Assembly (NCBI GenBank): GCA_011947345.1 | Contig: JAAVTG010000333.1 | Span: forward strand, 151,100-215,099 | DNA length: 64,000 nt | From: Phytophthora quininea | Lineage: Eukaryota; Oomycota; Peronosporomycetes; Peronosporales; Peronosporaceae | Direction of reading: 5' to 3' | In this document: in pieces, positions 61,683 to 64,000 of the stretch | How the letters are laid out: every line of letters begins with the position of its first letter | How positions within the stretch are numbered: position 1 is the first letter of the stretch | Notes under the pieces: model-generated | What the model was told of the DNA's origin: nothing | The model's database searches: none | Seen by the model: only the letters and a program-made list of their open reading frames with translations | Position numbers and translations under genes: made by a program

Positions 61683-62142
61683 AAAACTACGATCAGAATA
61701 CTATTGGCCACGAATGTACGCTGATGTGGAAGTCTTTGTCAAGGAATGTCTGGACTGCGCGTCCGCCAAGGGGCGACCTCCGAATCCGGGCCCCTCACCT
61801 GGAAACATTGAGCCACGACGCCCGTTCGAGGTCGTCTCTATGGACTTTGTGACACACATGCCGAAATCTGAACGTGGAAATGCTTTCCTGTTATTGTTCC
61901 AAGACACGTTTTCAGGATACGTCATGTGCAAACCCATGAGCTCGACCACGGCACAAGACGTCGCAGAGGCATACGAGGAGTGTGTGTTCCGGAGATTTGG
62001 CGCCAGTTCGATGATTCGTCACGACCAGGATCCACGGTTCATGAGTGAGGTGTTCGCCCGGTTCTGGGAAATGTTGGGCAGTAAGCAGAGAGCCACTCTC
62101 GCATATCGCCCCCAAGCCAATGGTCAGTCCAGACTGTCATGA
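61585..62142 (+). pseudogene. Gypsy integrase: zinc and catalytic domains, catalytic Glu deleted
   Basis: The open start is approximate. HHCC zinc domain: 'HEDYQGGHQGVSRTYEKLRS' to 'FVKECLDCASAKG'. Catalytic core: 'FEVVSMDFVTHMPKSERGNA' (first Asp), 'SSMIRHDQDPRFMSEVFARF' (second Asp) and 'RATLAYRPQANGQSRLS'. In the family ANGQ is followed by the [QM]ER that contains the catalytic Glu, then by VQ. Here ANGQ is fused straight to the codons for the following part in another frame, so roughly 13-14 nt around 62125 including the Glu codon are missing. Strand transfer would be abolished. Confidence 0.75.
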
Positions 62143-63003
62143 GAGCAGTTCGGGCGTATGTTGCCGAAGCAGTCCAGAGTGACTGGGACGATCATGCTGA
62201 GAAACTGATGTTTGCCCCAACACCTCTTTCGATGCGACCAGGCTGGGTACGCCATTTTACCTGGTTCACGGTTGGGACGCACAAGGACGGTGTCCGCCAT
62301 GCTGCGCCCCAAACCGTCTTCGGTTTCAGAACGCAGTGCCTACGAGTGGAGACATAAGTTGCAGCGCGACTATAGCTACGCTCAGGCTTGCGCTGCGAAT
62401 CTCCAGAGGAGGCGAGGCACAAAGGTCGGAAGCCCAGACGCAGAAGTGGCGAAAACTTTCGGGACGCCTTAGGGCCGGATTCAAAGTCGGGGATGCAGTG
62501 TGGCTGTATATCCCGAAGGTGCAGCCTGGTTTGAGTCAGAAGCTAGCCCATCTATGGCATGGTCCGTTTCGGATCGAGGAGATGCACGATGATTTCAGAG
62601 TCAAGCTTAAAGTGAGTGATACTGGTTATCGCGTGAATCCTTGGGTGCATGTGAGCCGCCTGAAACCACGGGCTCTGTTCCCGAAACGACCGAGTTCAGA
62701 AGTCGATGTGGAAGAACACGACGATTTCGATACGGCGCTGTTACCGGAGGATAGTTGGGAACCCGACACCCAGAACGACGAGTATGAAGTGGAAAAATTC
62801 TGGATGTGCGATGTTTCAAACGTACCCGAACAGCGAAGCGGGTCAAAGAATACCAGATCAAGTGGAAGGGTTACGACGAGGCCGATTTGGTTCCCGTGTC
62901 GCAGTTAAGTTGTGGTGCTCTCCTGTGTGAGTTCAATCAAGGGGCGCGGGCAAGAGCTCGGTTCCGGGCCATGCAGGCAGGGAATGACCATCCAGGAGTG
63001 TAG
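62139..63003 (+). pseudogene. Gypsy integrase C-terminus and chromodomain
   Basis: Frames alternate: 'MRAVRAYVAEAVQSDWDDHA' (62139), 'AYEWRHKLQRDYSYAQACAA' (62212 frame), then 'FKVGDAVWLYIPKVQPGLSQ' with 'HLWHGPFRIEEMHDDFRVKL' and 'NPWVHVSRLKP' (62336 frame, the integrase GPF/Y-type beta-barrel). Last is a chromodomain: 'DEYEVEK' in one frame and 'VKEYQIKWKGYDEADLVPVS' in the next (62806-63003), where Leu replaces the usual Trp. It ends 'FRAMQAGNDHPGV' and TAG. In chromoviruses this domain steers integration to modified histones. Confidence 0.7.
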
Positions 63004-63219
63004 CCTTTGAGTGCTCACCCTGGAACTCAACGGTATTGTGAAGATGACTGACCTGATTGTGAATTGTTTGATTATTGTAACCTGAAAGCTGGAGATCTCG
63101 GCATCCCCAAGACGTGACGGAGGCTAAGGGTGACGCCAGTCCGAGGATCGGAGGTGGAGCTATATGGATTGGAAGATGGAGATAGTGCACGATTTTCTGT
63201 TGAGAATTAGTGGATGACG
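63004..63219. other. 3' non-coding gap between pol and the antisense ORF
   Basis: 216 bp without a frame. Purine-rich on the plus strand in parts (for example 'gaagatggagatag' near 63172), but no LTR start can be recognised. Confidence 0.4.
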
Positions 63220-63990
63220 CTATGACATGCAAAATAGAGAAGCGTGGAAGGTGTGTGAAGAGTGGGTGGAGAGAAGCCGAAGCCAGCGAGCCACTTGCTG
63301 CGTCTCAGGATTGGGTTCTTGACCCGCTCGGGGAGCTTCATCGCTCGACTGCGCAGGGATTCCGGAACAAGTGAGACGCCGCTGTTTGTTCTCGACGGTG
63401 GCCCATTGAGTGAGCTCAGGTTCACGTTCGTCCAGATCGTCGAGCTGCTCGATCAACGAGATAGGACGTCCGCGCCTCTGAACGCGGGGGTCTTGCCAGA
63501 TCCAGTAGCACACCCGGGTGGGCAGCGTCCACAAACCAGGCTCGTCGAACAGGGTCTCGGGGAAGTTCTTGATCGCACGCAGTTTCTTCAGCAGAGTCGC
63601 GTGTCCCCGACGCAGTGCGTCACGACGCGACTGACGCTCTCGGTGGTATCGGCTGGAGGCGGGATCCGGATTTTCGTCGGTCCCGAAATCGACGTTGACC
63701 CAGTGAAGCCACTCCCACCAAGCTTGAGCGTGAGTGTGCATGAAGTTCACATACTTCCGAACCCCGCACAGTACCTTGATCCCGAGCTCGGCGCGTCGAT
63801 GAAAGTAGAAGCACCGAGATCGGTCGGCGAACATCCTCTTCCACAGCTCTTCACCCGGGACGGCAGACAGGTCCTTGAACATGGCCAAGTCCCAACGCGA
63901 GCTCCACGACGCAATGTCGAGTCGGTGGGACTGGTAGTTCGGATATCCTGGCGTCTGCCCGGACGCTGTCTGAGTCCCGTAGAACTGCAT
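63220..63990 (-). CDS. Antisense ORF downstream of gypsy pol, unknown function
   Basis: 256 codons from an ATG near the right window edge to a stop at 63220, on the strand opposite to the gypsy pol. It is intact while its neighbours are frameshifted. Sequence is globular and Trp/Arg-rich ('HAQAWWEWLHWVNVDFGTDE', 'TRVCYWIWQDPRVQRRGRP'), then an acidic helix ('LIEQLDDLDEREPELTQWAT') and a charged tail. No zinc knuckle, catalytic motif or membrane segment. It could be an accessory ORF of the gypsy element between pol and the 3' LTR, or the gag-like gene of a second, opposite element that continues past 64000. I do not recognise the family. Confidence 0.5.
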   Translation of the reverse strand: MQFYGTQTASGQTPGYPNYQSHRLDIASWSSRWDLAMFKDLSAVPGEELWKRMFADRSRCFYFHRRAELGIKVLCGVRKYVNFMHTHAQAWWEWLHWVNVDFGTDENPDPASSRYHRERQSRRDALRRGHATLLKKLRAIKNFPETLFDEPGLWTLPTRVCYWIWQDPRVQRRGRPISLIEQLDDLDEREPELTQWATVENKQRRLTCSGIPAQSSDEAPRAGQEPNPETQQVARWLRLLSTHSSHTFHASLFCMS

Positions 63991-64000
63991 CAGGGCCCCA

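Overview
This 64 kb window is a transposon-dense stretch of an oomycete nuclear genome, most likely Phytophthora or a close downy-mildew relative. That call is an inference. It rests on the element mix (Copia and Ty3/gypsy LTR elements, a DIRS-like tyrosine-recombinase retroelement, APE-type LINEs, hAT, Harbinger, Tc1/mariner and a Helitron) and on a gypsy element combining an oomycete-type gag, a second RNase H and a chromodomain. I found no intact host gene, no tRNA or rRNA gene and no CRISPR array. Nearly every recognisable protein is a transposon protein, mostly broken by frameshifts and stops. The one clearly intact gene is the 1381-codon gag-pol of a Copia element at 10114-14993.

Layout, left to right: 20-1450, a gypsy gag remnant (minus) with a GATC-rich leader. 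3660-8450, a decayed gypsy pol (plus) carrying a 33-bp micro-insertion and split by a LINE 3' end at 4637-6357 (11-bp duplication). 8590-15360, a decayed PIF/Harbinger transposase (minus) split by the intact Copia-1 (duplication ATCGC, LTRs that appear identical). 15363-16925, a Tc1/mariner element with 216-bp inverted repeats. 18165-22992, a Helitron (minus) with hairpin/CTAG terminus, PIF1-like helicase and a Rep fragment, containing a 744-bp inverted-repeat element. 23102-27611, degenerate Copia-2 (231-bp LTRs, duplication AACGC). 27640-30850, an APE-type LINE (minus). 32870-33760, an AWS/SET methyltransferase remnant directly beside another Helitron N-terminal/Rep portion (33830-36100). 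36290-45230, a gypsy-like gag gene (plus) split by a 3942-bp hAT element (39700-43641).

The hAT element carries, besides its own broken transposase, an intronless and internally deleted piece of a cellular pyruvate phosphate dikinase gene. This is the most interesting single observation. Next come an orphan double-stranded-beta-helix-like reading frame (45411-46001), a DIRS-like element with reverse transcriptase/RNase H and tyrosine recombinase (48436-52209), and a large gypsy element from about 52.3 kb to beyond the right edge. That gypsy has a 25-nt tRNA primer site, an RT with an unusual insertion, two RNase H domains, an integrase with a C-terminal chromodomain, and an antisense reading frame at 63220-63990.

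The genes do not form a pathway; they record successive nested insertions. Exact target duplications and frame continuity across the breaks let part of the order be read directly: gypsy before LINE, Harbinger before Copia-1, gag gene before hAT. Copia-1 is the youngest event by LTR identity.
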